64,000 nucleotides of DNA from Zanthoxylum bungeanum (GCA_019454045.1 SKCR01041853.1:34408-98407), one strand, 5' to 3'; numbered from the stretch's first letter, positions 41,668 through 53,932 are shown. Notes: generated from the sequence alone by a model not told the origin. Translations and numbers: made by a program.

Positions 41668-44600
41668 TGTAGGACACAGAAACTGGGTGACGAATGCTGT
41701 TATAGGCTCGCGGCCTAGTTGGGAGTACGGAGTAGCCCGCGGGGGACTAAAGCGGAGAATAATGGAGTCGCCACCCGGTGTGAACCGGGACAAAGATTTA
41801 AGGCCGCACTCACCCCTCGCAAGGGAAGACCTCAAACCATTGGGTTCGGAATGGTCCCTTACTTATGCCACTTGTAATGATGTGATTTGTGCAATAATTT
41901 AATCGAATCTAGCAACATACATTCCCAAGGGTATTCTATTTCACATGCATAAGTACAAGGCTCATATCTAAGTTTGCATATAACCTATGTCCGAATTTGC
42001 ATGCAACCTATTTGCATATAACCTATGTCCAAATTTACATGCATAAAGGTAAATTGAAATACGGCAAACATGCAAATTCATAAGCACATTATATTCATGG
42101 ATACGGAAATGCAAGCAAACAATAATCATACAAGCATGCATAAAATTGAATCAGAATAATGGCAAGCGCATAATTTCACAAACACATTGCATTTATAATC
42201 ATGGAAACGCAAACAAGCAATAATTATACAAGCATGCATATTAAAGAGGGGCAATTAAGCGCATAATGTAAAAAAATAAATAGAGAGGAAATCATACGTT
42301 AAAATAAACATGACATGGTGCGTTGCAAAATGATGCATGATTATGCAAGAAGATGACATACAAAGAAAAGCAAATAACGAAATAAAAGGCTCGGCGAAGT
42401 ATCGTGGTAAAGGTAAACCGTAGGCTTTTTATCCCTCAAAATAGAGGACCTTTAATCCAACTAACTAAGCCCATGCGCATCACATCATAATCCATATAAA
42501 AGTAAGGACAATAATATTAGACTTCGTATCCCCGACTGAACACGTCTTACATTCAACCGAATATACATCATCCGGCGCGGCAAAGCATCGTGGTAAATGC
42601 TTTTAACCCCTCGACATGGAGGACCTTTAATCCAACTTACTAAGCCCATGCGCTAATAACATAATACATATAAAAATAAAGACAACAATATCGGAATTCG
42701 TATACCCGATTGAACATATCTTACATTCGACCAAATATACATCATCCGGCGCGGTAAAGCATCGTGGTAAATGATTTTAACCCCTCAACATGGAGGACCT
42801 TTAATCCAACTTACTAAGCCCATGCGCATCACATCATAATGCATATAAAAGTAAGGACAACAATATTGGACTTCGTATCCCCGACTGAACACGTCTTACA
42901 TTCAACCGAATATACATCATCCGGCGCGGCAAAATATCGTGGTAAAGGGGATTTTAACCCCTCGACATGGAGGACCTTTAATCCAACTTACTAAGCCCAT
43001 GCGCTAATAACATAATGCATATAAAAAATAATGACAACAATATCGGACTTTGTATACCCGATTGATCACATCTTACATTCGACCGAATATACATCATCCG
43101 GCGCGGCAAAGCATCGTGGTAAATGATTTTAACCCCTCAAAATGGAAGAACTTTAATCCAACTTACTAAGCCCATGCGCTTTATCTCATCATTACACAAA
43201 TAAATAACATGCAGAAATTAAATAACGGATAATAAACAAACAAGACAAAATAAACCGAAATATGTGTCGTTTGCTCGAGTGGTATGTGGAGTTGTATCCC
43301 AAGTACAGACCGCACTACCATCCATTTGGATTCGGCTACGGAGTTTACGTCTGGGTTTCCATCCTATATACCACAAGAGGCGACACATTTTCCATTTTAT
43401 TCAAGGGCCACAACACACATCATTCCACAATACTCATGCAAATAATAAACAATAAAAATACGAATGAAAATAGATGTAAAAAGTGCCCTCAGGTCTAACC
43501 TTTTACGTCGACTCTCGGACTCGCGTTACACGGTGATCGGAAGGGCTAACGCTCCTCAACTTTTCTGGTTCACTGGTTTGCGTCTTTCCTCACTGTTTTC
43601 ATTACTCGGGCTGCTGTTTTCCAATGTTTCGCTGTTGTTTTTACTTCTGTTTTGGACTGCAGTTTTCTGGACTGTTTTGGGGTGATTTGTTCACTGTTTT
43701 TAGGGTGCAGTTCGGGACTGTTTTCAGAGATTTGGGAACTGTTTTGGGCAGTTTCTGGACTGTTTCAAGGGACTGTTTCGGTGCTTTGGTGGTCTGTTGA
43801 AGTGAGCTGAGTGGGGCACATTTTTATGGTGGTGATTTACGTGAACTGGGCTGTTTGCAGGTCTGTTCGTGAGTGGATACGTGAATTGAGTGAGGGTTTG
43901 TCTGGTTACTGCCGAGGTGTTGATTATGTGGCTCGTGGAGGCTGATTATTTTGTTTATTTCACGTGGGGATCTGCTGCATGGGTTCTTTGTATTTGGTCG
44001 GTGATGGGGCATGCGTGGCTTACGTTGAAGGTGGCTTACGTGAGTGTGAAGGTGGCGTTGAATGGCAGTTTGTTCGCTTGGTCAGAGGGTGTTAGGTGTA
44101 TTTTGTTTGTGTGTGCATGTGATTAGGGATGATGAATGGCGATTAATTGATGTGTTGGATGAAGAGGGGGGCTGGTTGAGTGGAGCGAGATCGTGGCGTG
44201 AAGGAATTGAGGCAAGGGGCGTGTGTCAATTTATGTTGTTTGTGAGGGCGGAAAGTGAGGTGTTTGAGAGTGGCCGAGGTGCTTAGAGATTAAGGGGCTT
44301 TTGAAGGCTATTAGGGTTTATATGTTTGAGAGAGAAGAGAGATGCATTTGTTTAGGGTTTCATTGTTTTGTGTATGGTGAGAGGAGTGAGCTGCCGTGAG
44401 TCCCTCTAGGGTTGTATTAAATTATATTTTATAGTGGTGCATTAGGGTTCGCATGGATTTTTAAACAAGGAAACAAGATCAATTAAAAAGGGATGGATTT
44501 TATTTAGTTTATTAAAGGAAATGAGGTTTGTATTTTTGGTGGGGAATATCTTTAATTGGTGAGTGATTTATTAAAATTATGAAGTGATTTATTAAAATTA

Positions 44601-44919
44601 GGAAGTGATTTATTTTAATTTTGGAATTTAATTTAATTAGATTTTAATTTAATTTGTGACATGTTTTAATTATTTTTGGATTGGGCTTGGGTGAGATGGG
44701 CTTGGTGTGTGTCTTATTGATGGTTTGGGCCAAGGTTGAGGATGTGTTTTAATAATGGAGGTCCAACAAGCGAACCCAAAGCTAATCCAGCGAATTAAAT
44801 CTGACAGTGTGTCAATTCTTGACTCTTCCCTTCCAACGTCCGTTTCCCGCGACTTAAAAGGTAGTGCCTCCAAATGAGACTCATCATCGGGACTTACATG
44901 CAAAAATACAGTGCCTACA
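41668..44919 (-). repeat. Ogre-like LTR (3.25 kb)
   Basis: Plus-strand ends are TGTAGGAC and GTGCCTACA. The minus-strand start TGTAGGCACTG fits Ogre-type LTRs as I remember them. It contains a tandem array at 42385-43180. The frames at 43262-44286 are unconvincing, with no family. Purine-rich AAAGTGGGGGTGAC (minus strand) lies directly outside its right end and the primer site outside its left, so interior sequence flanks it on both sides. Confidence 0.75.
42385..43180. repeat. Tandem array, about 175-bp unit, in the Ogre-like LTR
   Basis: About 4.5 units. CCGGCGCGG marks starts at 42572, 42746, 42921 and 43098, with a diverged first unit near 42389. Each unit contains ATCGTGGTAAA, GGAGGACCTTTAATCCAACT, AAGCCCATGCGC and ATATACATCATCCGG. 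Units alternate between CGCATCACATCAT and CGCTAATAACAT variants, a hint of two-unit amplification. Confidence 0.88.
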
Positions 44920-45060
44920 GTCACCCCCACTTTGATGGGACTTGTGCAGTGTGTGACAAGAACAATCCTATCAAAGTTATGCAATGCATTTTTACTTACC
45001 TGGCTCGCCAGCTGTCACTTGACTTGCCATGTGCTGAGTTGAGTTGATTTTATTGTGAGG
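44920..45060 (-). other. Ogre-like 3' interior end and polypurine tract
   Basis: The minus strand reads ...CACAAGTCCCATCAAAGTGGGGGTGAC up to the LTR start. AAAGTGGGGGTGAC is a good plus-strand primer candidate. No coding sequence. Confidence 0.5.
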
Positions 45061-45850
45061 TAGTCCATTCTCGAACCAGGTTGATGAGAGGTGGTCCATT
45101 CTCGAACCCTTACTGTGAGGCGGTCCATTCCCGGACCGTTGCTGTAATGTGGTCTATTTCCGAACTATTACTGTATGAGGTAGTCCACTCCCGAATCGTG
45201 CTCCATTCTCGGAGTGCCAATCTCGGCTTGTTCATTCTTGCACCTTGCTCCATTCTCGGAGTGTCATTCTCGGCTTGTTCATTCCCGAACTATGCTCCAG
45301 TCTCGGAGTGCCATTCCCGGCTTGTTCATTCTCGAACTGTGCTCCATTCTCAGAGTGACATTCCCGGCTTGTTCATTCTCGAACTGTGCTCCATTCTCGG
45401 AGTGCCATTCCCGGCTTGTTCATTCTCGAACTGTGCACCATTCTCGGAGTGTCATTCCCGGCTTGTTCATTCCCGAACTGTGCTCCGTTCTCGGAGTGTC
45501 ATTCCTGGCTTGTTCATTCCCGAACTGTGCTCCATTTTCGGAGTGCCATTCCCAGCTTGTTCATTCTCGAACTGTGCTCTATTCTCGGAGTGCCATTCCC
45601 AGCTTGTACTGTGCTCCATTCTCGGAGTGCCATTCCCGGCTTGTTCATTCTGGAACTGTGCTCCATTCTCGGAGTGCCATTCCCGGCTTGTTCATTCTGG
45701 AACTGTGCTCCATTCTCGGAGTGCCATACCCGGCAAAACTGATGATGTGTGGGCCTCGCCCCCAGAGTGCCATACCCGGCAAGACTACTATTGATGCTAA
45801 TTTGGGCCTCGCCCCCAGAGTGCCATACCCGGCAAGACTGATACTGATAT
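45061..45850. repeat. 47-bp minisatellite (about 11 copies) with diverged flanks
   Basis: From about 45201 to 45740 a 47-base unit (CTCCATTCTCGGAGTGCCAT, TCCCGGCTTGTTCATTCTCG and AACTGTG) repeats eleven times. The ninth copy is short. 45061-45200 holds degenerate pieces (GTCCATTCTCGAACC). 45741-45850 holds three copies of a related unit (CAGAGTGCCATACCCGGCAA). The array has no stop in any of the three forward frames, giving long overlapping frames that are repeat translations, not genes. Confidence 0.9.
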
Positions 45851-46045
45851 GGGCCTCAACCCAAGGATTCCTACCCAAATCTGACATTGTACTTATTGCT
45901 GTTTCTGATTGGCTGCCGGAGTTCAAAGCTTCTGGTTTGTCTCATGTAGTTTCTGAGAACCTGAAACACAAGAAAACAACAATAATAAGAAATTAGATAC
46001 AAATAAAGTATCTAACCCCTAAACTAATAGTAAAAGATAAATAAA

Positions 46046-46063
46046 TCCCCGGCAACGGCGCCA
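46046..46063 (-). other. E3 primer-binding site, tRNA-Asp
   Basis: On the minus strand TGGCGCCGTTGCCGGGGA, an exact Athila/Tat-type site, 6 bases from the LTR at 46070. Confidence 0.93.
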
Positions 46064-46069
46064 AAAACT

Positions 46070-48134
46070 TGACCGATGCGTAATCACACGTGTATAACGC
46101 AAGCGCACGTATCGTTCAAGTAGTATAAAAAGTATCGATCCCACGAGGACTTAAAACCTTTGCTATTAATTTTTTATGAGGTCAAATGTTTACCAGTATC
46201 TAATAGATTGATTGTTTGATTGGGTGGTGACTTTAAAACTTAAAAAAAGTAAATAAAATTTCTTGAAAGTAGATTGAAGAAAATTCAAATTTATAAAACT
46301 ATCCAGGGTTGTGAATCCTTCCAATATATATTAAAGATGAAGCGGTTATCTTACAGTTGGGTAATATATTAATTTATTAAGCTGGAATACTAAATTATGT
46401 AAAATCCTCTTCCGATGGTCGATTACAAATACCCAGTATAACCTAATTGAACCATATGTCTATGTCAACCAAATTACCTGGATTCATTAAGTTTAAGTTC
46501 CAATTATGGCTACCCCCGCCCGACAGGTATATTCTTATCCTGTAAGGAAATCTATTAAAGGGTTATCTATCCTCAAGGAAGATCGTGTGCTATTAAGTCT
46601 AAGGTCTTTAACCTAAAATCCATTTTCCAAGTTCATTTTAAGTTTACCTAATCAATTTTATTAATGGCCAGTTAATAAAAAACATTAAGATTAAGACTCA
46701 ATAAATAAACATTTATATTACCCAAGTTATAATCTAACCCCTTATAAACCGGTGATATTGGATTTCATCACAACCCCAGATATCTGGCTTAGTTACGACA
46801 CATATTTACGGGTAGTAAAAATTTAAATAAAATAAAAGACATAAAGTAAAATACTGAAAATTAAATACTGAAAAGTAAATTGCTGAAAAGTAAAAAAAGT
46901 AAAAAGTAAAAAAAATAAAAGTAAATTACTGAAAGTAAATTGCTGAAAAGTAAATTACTGAAATTAAATAAAGTAAAAGTACAATAAAAGAAAATGATGG
47001 GGTTAGAGGATCAATTTTTATTACTACTATTTTAGATATCTCCCATAATATAATATATTAACTTTGCGTGATAATTACCAACCAGCCATATAGGCGGTAT
47101 TCTGATTAAGTCAAATTAATAATTAATTACCAACCGACCAACCAGGCGGTATCCATATTTAGTCAGGTTAAAACCAATTTATAATTAATTACCAACCGGC
47201 CAATATAGCGGTATCCTTATTAAGTCAAGTTTTAAATAGTTTATATATTATAATTAAGGGAGATTAATCTAAATAGAAATAATAAAAGCTTTACCTTTCA
47301 CCCCAGCAAATGGGAATTACTTTCTCATTGCTTGAAAAATAAAAACTGCAAAAGTAAAGATAGGAAAGGATTGTGCGTAAAAGTAAATTGCGGAAAGTAA
47401 AACTGAAAAATAAAGAAAAGAAAATGTGAAAGCGGAAATTAATTACTGAAAACTGTAAATAAAAAAACAAGATACAATCTTCTTATTTATTCTTTAGGAA
47501 TTCCAAAGAAGAAAGTATGAATTTTACAAATGAAATGGATTGGTATTTATAGGCAAAATTTTGCCTCCATCAAATTCTCCACCAAATCCATTATTAATTG
47601 CTCCACTAATTGCTTATCATGTTTGGTGATGATTTGATAATTTTATTATTTATTTATTTATTAATTTATTTTTTTACTTTGAAAATGATTGAAAATGACT
47701 TTAATAATTACACACAACACACTTCTAGATGGTTCATCAATTTCGGTCATGATATCTTCATAATTCGAAAATATTTTGTCTTTAAAAGTTGTAGATCCTT
47801 GAGTCTTCTTTAATCTGGCACTTGAATCAGCTCAATCCGATATCGGAGTAAAAAGTTATGCCCAAATTACGACAGATGTGCAAAACTGGAATTTCCAAAA
47901 CTGCACTTTGTCAAAAACGCCCTTTCAAGTTTCCAATCTCCAAAATTAAAATATCAAGTCCAATAATTGCCCTTATTTGACCCATATTTCGTCCTAAATG
48001 ATTTCATTAAGATCCGATATTATTTTTATCTGTAAAATAAACTAAAATACATCAAAACGTTCATCAAACCCGAGAAACTAAACAAAATATTAAGTAAAAG
48101 GAGCGGTAAATATTGATATATTTTCCGCTCATCA
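46070..48134 (-). repeat. E3 5' LTR
   Basis: TGACCGATGCG...CGCTCATCA on the plus strand. A minus-strand TATA box (TATAAATA) is at 47544-47551. Hairpin motif copies lie at 47081-47098, 47133-47150 and 47195-47212 (minus strand), downstream of the TATA box. Runs of AAAGTAAAT fill 46850-46990. It has no G-box cluster like that of LOG1. Confidence 0.9.
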
Positions 48135-50735
48135 GATGTATATTTGATACTAGATAAATTCAAGTGAAAGTGGGAATCCTGAACGTGCCAAAGCTGTTAG
48201 GACTACATCGATAGCTTGAGTTGTCATTGGCAAGTGAAGCCTTGATACGCCTCCTTGTGAACGTGCCAAAGCTGTCATAACAAGAAACGGTCAGGAACAA
48301 AATCCGGAGTCACAATGAGTGTGATTGACAATGAGTTGTCTACCAAATGAATATACGTAGGCGAGATCGTGCCAAAGCTGTGAGTCGAAATATATTCATG
48401 GGGTCCACCTCTTACTATGGAATTCGATTTAATTATTAAATTCCTATTTTTCGTTGGGGATTACGGTATTACGTAAAGTAGTGGGAGACACTGCTGGGTT
48501 AAAAATCTATAACTAAAGCAGTGTGTAATATTTTGGAAATTACTGCTTTTGTTTTCCTTATTCTATATTGTTAATAGAATTATACTTCTAATCTACTGCA
48601 TTCATATTACTTGAATATGTTTTCTGACTTTACTTTTGGTTGCGTATTTCTAGAATAGGTTCTAGAATGTAAGTTGACTTGGATATTATTAGATTAGTTA
48701 AAACCATCAGGAACTGTTGTTCCGATTTTCTTGAAAATCAAAATGGTTAGTGACTTAGTTTCTAAGTCACGATAAGTAATCTAAATAGATATATGTTTCA
48801 GGTTATAATTTTCTAGAGAGAATAGTTTCTTTTGCAGTAAGAATTGACACGAATCAGTTCATGTCTCGAGATTCTTGACTGGCATTAAGAAAAATCCATT
48901 AGGTATTTTGTTTATCTTATAATGACGTTTCTTGGCTTTAGCGACTTTTAGAAGTCACGTGTTTGACACAGTTTGCTAATCAATTATTTGCAATTGTTGT
49001 GAATAATTGAAGGCAACTTGTAAAGTTAAAGAAATGAGATGTGTATAGTTGTGTATAGAAAATATCGATTCTCACAATACAACAACTGTAGATATTGGAT
49101 ACCAGATCTCCCATCTAGTTATTTAAAATAATATTTAATAATTGTTTTGATAATTGATATCAGAACTTGCGACTATTTGATAGTTACTTATTCTGTATAA
49201 ATAATTGTTACATATTTTAATATGACTAGTAGTGTCATTGAGAAAGAGATAAACATTAAGAAAATATTTGGTTAACTAAATAACTTAGAACATTGCTTTA
49301 TGAGATTTTATCACATAAGCATTAGATATTTTTTCCGTATGGTAAAGGATGGTCTGATACAAGATCACACCATATATCCTTATTCATTTAATAAATATTG
49401 TATTCAGGATGTGATTAAATCTCATTTAACCAATGATCGTCATTGGACCACAGATTTATTAAACTAATACTTTGGAAGTATGTAGTTTAATGAATTATAA
49501 ATTGCCTTGGATATTTTCCTTTACTTTGTAACTTAGTTAATGAATTATCATAACTTAGTTACGTATTTCCTAAAGAGTATATATTGAAAGTCTTAAATGG
49601 TTTGAAAACTTTCAATATGTTTTATGATGAAACGGGGATATAATATTTTGAATGGTTCAAAGATATTCTATTTGAAGTGTTGAAAAATATATTTTAAAAT
49701 TCATCGTGAGTCTTTGAATTGTTCAAGGATGTTTGATATGATCAAACATATGAATTTATGGCAATTAGTTCTAAAGTTATTTAATGAATGTGATTCTTAC
49801 TCAATATGATCCTTCTACGATTCCATCATGATGGAATTAATCAGTGGAGAAATCGAATCTTATATGATATGATTTGTTTGATATTGAGAGTTACCGAATT
49901 AGTTTTCAATACTCTTGGGGTTATGCTCCAGTAACACTACTTCATTTTTTTAATTAATATTTCATTAGTTTCTACAGTTACATATATGATATGTATAAGT
50001 AGAAAATCGGAATCTTAAAGGTTTGAGATTTGAATCTTTCTTTTGTATAATGGTTATATAATTGAAAGTATTTGCGCCTTGGAGGTACAAGTAAAGTTTA
50101 TCTTTAATTCTATTTAATAGAATATTGTATTCTATTTGATAGAATATCTTTTCTACGATCCCGAGTAATAAAATTATTTTATTACTTGGTGTGTAACATT
50201 GGATGTTAATGATTGTAGAAAAGACTTAACTTATTGAAGTCAAATGTGAGAGTGATAAACTGTAATGGAACTACATAATTAATTACATGAAAATACCCTA
50301 CGATATCTTCCGTATAAGTTTAATAAGATGTCAAAATCATTTACAAAAGTATTTGATACTTATTGGTTTTTTTTGTTTTCTTATTGAAGTTAATTATCAT
50401 ATAACTTATAGTGGGAACGATATTTGATATCGATTTCAGAAATTACCATTAAACCATAGATCCAAAATTATTCGTAGCTTACTACGATCAAGTTTTGAAC
50501 TTGATTAAGCTTTCGTTATGAATCGTTCATAAAATGTGCAAATTATTTGCGCAACAAAAGCAAAGTGAGATTGATAAAGGTTTGACCTTTATAGTATGAC
50601 AGTGAGAAAAGTTAAACTCGGCTATCTATTGTAGATTCTGAGAAAACTTGTCTCAAGTAGCACTAATTGAACAATTAAAGATTTGTTGGTTAATGTTGAT
50701 ATTAAATAATGTATTTTGGCTAAAGAATGCAAAGT
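48135..50735 (+). mobile_element. Element H copy 2, untranslated interior (left part)
   Basis: AT-rich, with no supported frame. Early on, CGTGCCAAAGCTGT occurs three times (near 48185, 48252 and 48369). The sequence continues at 57453 after removal of the LOG2 element and one AAAGT. The join GAATGCAAAGTGGCG matches the window start. With the right part this gives about 3.9 kb between the end of known sequence and the LTR without a gene. Confidence 0.7.
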
Positions 50736-51436
50736 TGACCGGTGCGTAATCACACATGTATAACGCAAGCGCACGTATCGTTCAAGTAGTATAAAAATAT
50801 CGATCCCATGATGACTTAATTCCTATTGTTGTTATTAATTATTGATACTATTTATTTACAATTATCTAATTAATGGAGAAGAGAATGATTGCTTTTGGTT
50901 GGTTGAATGTGGATTTTCTTAAATAAAATAAACAAAAGAAAATACTAAGAAAAATAATTAAAAGACGCAAAGATCTAGGGTTGTGATTCCACACAATATT
51001 ATCCTAAAGATGAATTGATTCTCTTATATATGTGTAATAAGTCAGTTTGCTAACCTGGAACACGAAGTTATGCAAAAGCCTCTATCGATGGTCAGACGCA
51101 AATATTTAAAATTTTAAAATTGTAGATCTTTGAGTCTTCTTCAATCTGAAACTTGAATCAGCTCAATCGGATATCAGATGAAAACGTTATGGCCAAAATA
51201 CCAAACTTGCACAAAACTGAAATTTTGGACTGCACTTCGTGACAGTAAATTTTCGTTTTTGACCTTTTTTTCTCCGGATTTCATCATTTTAGCCCCGAGT
51301 TGATTCCATTAAGTCCCAATATTATTTTTATCTGCAAAATAAACAAAAATACATCAAAACGTTCATAAAACTCGAGAAACTATACAAAATATTAGGTTAA
51401 ATGAGTGAGAAATAGTGATATAATTACCACTCATCA
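50736..51436 (-). repeat. LOG2 element 3' LTR with internal deletion
   Basis: Aligns with both ends of 55618-57452, but about 1.1-1.2 kb in the middle is gone. GACGCAAATA (as at 55970) is joined to TTTAAAATT (as at 57152). Short AAATATTT homology lies at the break. The TATA box and hairpin motifs are lost. Confidence 0.88.
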
Positions 51437-52672
51437 CACCCCCAAACCTAACATTTTACTAGTCCTCGAGCAAAACAAGAAAATAAAATAACATAAACAT
51501 CTTTAAAATAAAATTAAGCTAAGCCACTTTCGTAGGGATCACGGTTGCATTTAGAATATGCAACAAGCCTTTAAACCCCTAGGTGTCCCTAGTGGGCGAG
51601 TTGTAGTCTCGTGAGGGTTTACAACAACGATACCCACAAACGTTTGATAAAAGTAAAAAGATAGTAAAACTAATGCACACAAAAGCAAAAAGACAAGAGA
51701 AAAGAGAATAAAGAAGTTAGTGACTAAACATGTGAAACTTCTACTCCAAGTTAGTAGTTGTTTTCTTTCTTTCTAAATTACCGAATAAATAAATTATCCG
51801 ATTATTTTTACCATTCTCCATACACACAGCTAACAAAGTATTAATCAAGTCATTGTGCCCACAATATTCACAAGTGCAGTTGAAAATATAGTAATATTTT
51901 TGTCCTAAAATTATATCAGAATTCACACCTTTTTTTAAGCAATGGAACACTTTTTCTGATTTTTTTTTCTTGATTTTTGATTTTTTTTTTTATTTTTGAT
52001 TTTTTTTTTATTTATATACAATATCTTTCATCCATGTAACGAGCCAGTGACTCCCAAACCAGTTGGTTTTAGGGCACTAGGTGTTAAGACACCCATACAG
52101 ACTTAATTACTCAGACTTCAGATATATATATATATTTTTTTGCAACATCTTCGATCCATGTAGCGAGCTTTGGACCAGTGACTCCCAAACCAATTGGTTT
52201 TAGGGCACTAGGTGTTGAAACACCCCTATGGACTTAATAACTCGAATCTCATACGGCTTTTTTTTATCCAATCACTTTTTTTAGATGCTTCAATTAACTA
52301 GAGCACTGAATATTACAAACTCGTCAATTACTACTCATGTCCGTATGTTACCATGTATGTTGATAATATCTACCAACTGAGCATATGAAGATTCATTTTA
52401 GTCAGTTTTATGGATAATTCACAAATTAAATAATTCAAAATGAAATAAATAAAAATTAACTTGTTTCGAAATAGGTTGAGATACATCTCAGGAATGGTAA
52501 TTCCTTACACAGCTATCTCGTACCAATTTAACATGATTAATCAAATTAAAAACGTAAAAAAAAAATATAAATTTTTTTTTTGTAAAATTTTTCAATTTTT
52601 TTTGTATTTTTCAAAAAATTTTGGACTAAAAATAAAAACAACATACAAAAAATAAGATACTATTAACTATTC
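51437..52672 (-). other. LOG2 element polypurine tract and 3' untranslated region
   Basis: The minus-strand tract TTAGGTTTGGGGGTG (51437-51451) precedes the LTR. 51525-51640 is the block conserved with LOG1, B1 and B2. 52030-52250 holds the same tandem pair as LOG1 (CCAAACCAGTTGGTTTTAGG twice). AT-rich runs fill the rest. No gene. Confidence 0.8.
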
Positions 52673-52675
52673 CCC

Positions 52676-52711
52676 TCCCCCAAACCTAAATGAGACATTG
52701 TCCCCAATGTC
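52676..52711 (-). other. Inverted repeat and internal purine tract after LOG2
   Basis: GACATTG-TCCC-CAATGTC (plus strand, 52694-52711) beside CCCCCAAACCTAAATG. It is the counterpart of 24124-24161, in the same place relative to LOG. Confidence 0.6.
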
Positions 52712-52772
52712 TTAAACAGTAGAAGAATAGTTTAGAAGATAGTACCTGGTTAGCTGAATTACTACATGAAAA

Positions 52773-53426
52773 TTAAATGTTAAGATCCAGATTTATCCGA
52801 TGCTTCTTACCACAATCGTCTTCGGTCCATTTTATCTTGGAAAGGACAGGGTCAATTTGTGGTTCAAATGCCAAGATTTGGTCAAGTAAATCCTGGGCAG
52901 TTCTGGCAGTGAATATGAGTTCTTTCAGAGGTTTTGTCACGAACCCATTTCTTCAGGCGTCATCAAAAAACACACAAAGACAATCATAAAATTTTTCAAC
53001 GTTAAACAGTCCAATTGGTTTCTGGTGTATGTTCAAGTTCGCCCAAGATAGCACAATAAAAATCTCGTCCAATATGCCCAAGCCTCCTGGCAAAGCAATA
53101 AAAGCATCAGCACGGTTAATCATTTCCACTAGTCGCTCGAACATATCTGGCACAATAAGTTCCTCTCTGTTTGATGGTCCAATCAGATTCGCATCTGCCA
53201 AAGGTTTTGGGATGATTCCCAAGACTTGACTGCCTCCATCCTGTACGGCCTTTGAAATGATCCCCATTAGTCCAAGATTGCCCCCTCCATATACTAAGTG
53301 CATATTCTTTTCGGCAATGACTCGACCCAATTCATGTGATGCCTCTATGTATTGTGGTTTAGTACCAACACTAGTACCGCAAAACACACATATGTTTTCA
53401 ACTCGTCTTCTTGAAGTAGCTTCCAT
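52773..53426 (-). pseudogene. LOG: Captured LOG, second copy, with in-frame stop
   Basis: The ATG at 53424-53426 starts MEATSRRRVENICVFCGTSV. GGGNLGLMG and PGGLGILDE follow. The active-site box has Thr replaced by Ile and one Glu by Asp, and FIVLSWANLNIHQKPIGLFN is in frame. A TGA at 52953-52955 region, after CVFFDDA, ends the frame at 157 residues. Beyond it the same frame runs on (KPLKELIFTARTA) to TAA at 52773, 217 codons in all. It has no introns. About 86% of residues match LOG1 over the first 121. The leader before the ATG matches LOG1 as well. Confidence 0.93.
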
Positions 53427-53886
53427 TTTTTATGTATTTCTTTCTCAAATTTGGATGCCTTCAAAAGTGCAATGATGAGTTGAATTTATAGTACCTGAAA
53501 AGGGTGAGTAATAATAGCAATAATATCTTCCAAAGGACGATATTAGCTAAATAACAAAAGAAATCGTGAAAGGTCAAAAAGTCTGGATCCTGTCTACGAA
53601 AATAAAGAAAATTACAACATAAAAGCAAATCAAAGTAATTATTAAGGCAACGGAATTGTGTACGCAATACGCCACTCGCTTAGTATAAATTCATAAGGAT
53701 GCGTCTTAAGAATTCATTCTTTACTCAGCCATCACAAATGAATTAGTTCTCTTCTTTGTGATTGCCAAACACCCTTCTTTTTTAAATACTCCGTTTGTGC
53801 TTTTCCCTGAAAAACTAACACACAAAATTAAAAACTCTACAACATGTATACACAAAATATGAAAATAAAAATTACAACAAATTGCA

Positions 53887-53932
53887 TGGGTTGCCTCCCT
53901 GCTAGCGCTAAATTTTTCGTCTTCAGCCAGAC
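53887..53932 (-). promoter_or_regulatory. Conserved post-pol motif in the LOG2 element
   Basis: On the minus strand GTCTGGCTGAAGACG...TTAGCGCTAGCAGGG and AGGCAACCCA, the counterpart of 22482-22527. It lies about 460 bases before the LOG ATG. The sequence between keeps only the tail of the unknown frame seen in LOG1. Confidence 0.65.

Larger units (their letters stand above)
45851..48134 (-). mobile_element. Truncated LOG1-family element E3: 5' LTR, leader and gag start
   Basis: The LTR (46070-48134), tRNA-Asp primer site and leader match the LOG1 element on the minus strand, including the CAGGTTCTCAG before the gag ATG (45936-45938) and the first residues (MRQTRSFEL). After about 20 codons the sequence changes to minisatellite-linked DNA. 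GATGT (48135-48139) would be half of the TSD. The rest of the element and its other LTR are lost. Confidence 0.85.

Noticed and set aside
43262..44286. Frames of 60-80 codons in the Ogre-like LTR, some hydrophobic.
   Set aside because: They lie within the LTR, overlap one another and have no recognisable domain.
42385..45740. Regularly repeated units that could suggest a CRISPR array.
   Set aside because: Units are contiguous tandem repeats of 175 and 47 bases without unique spacers, and the DNA is plant nuclear.
45081..45996. Two overlapping plus-strand frames of 237 and 260 codons, rich in Cys, Ser and Pro.
   Set aside because: They are translations of the 47-bp minisatellite, which has no stops in any forward frame. 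The peptide simply repeats every 47 residues.
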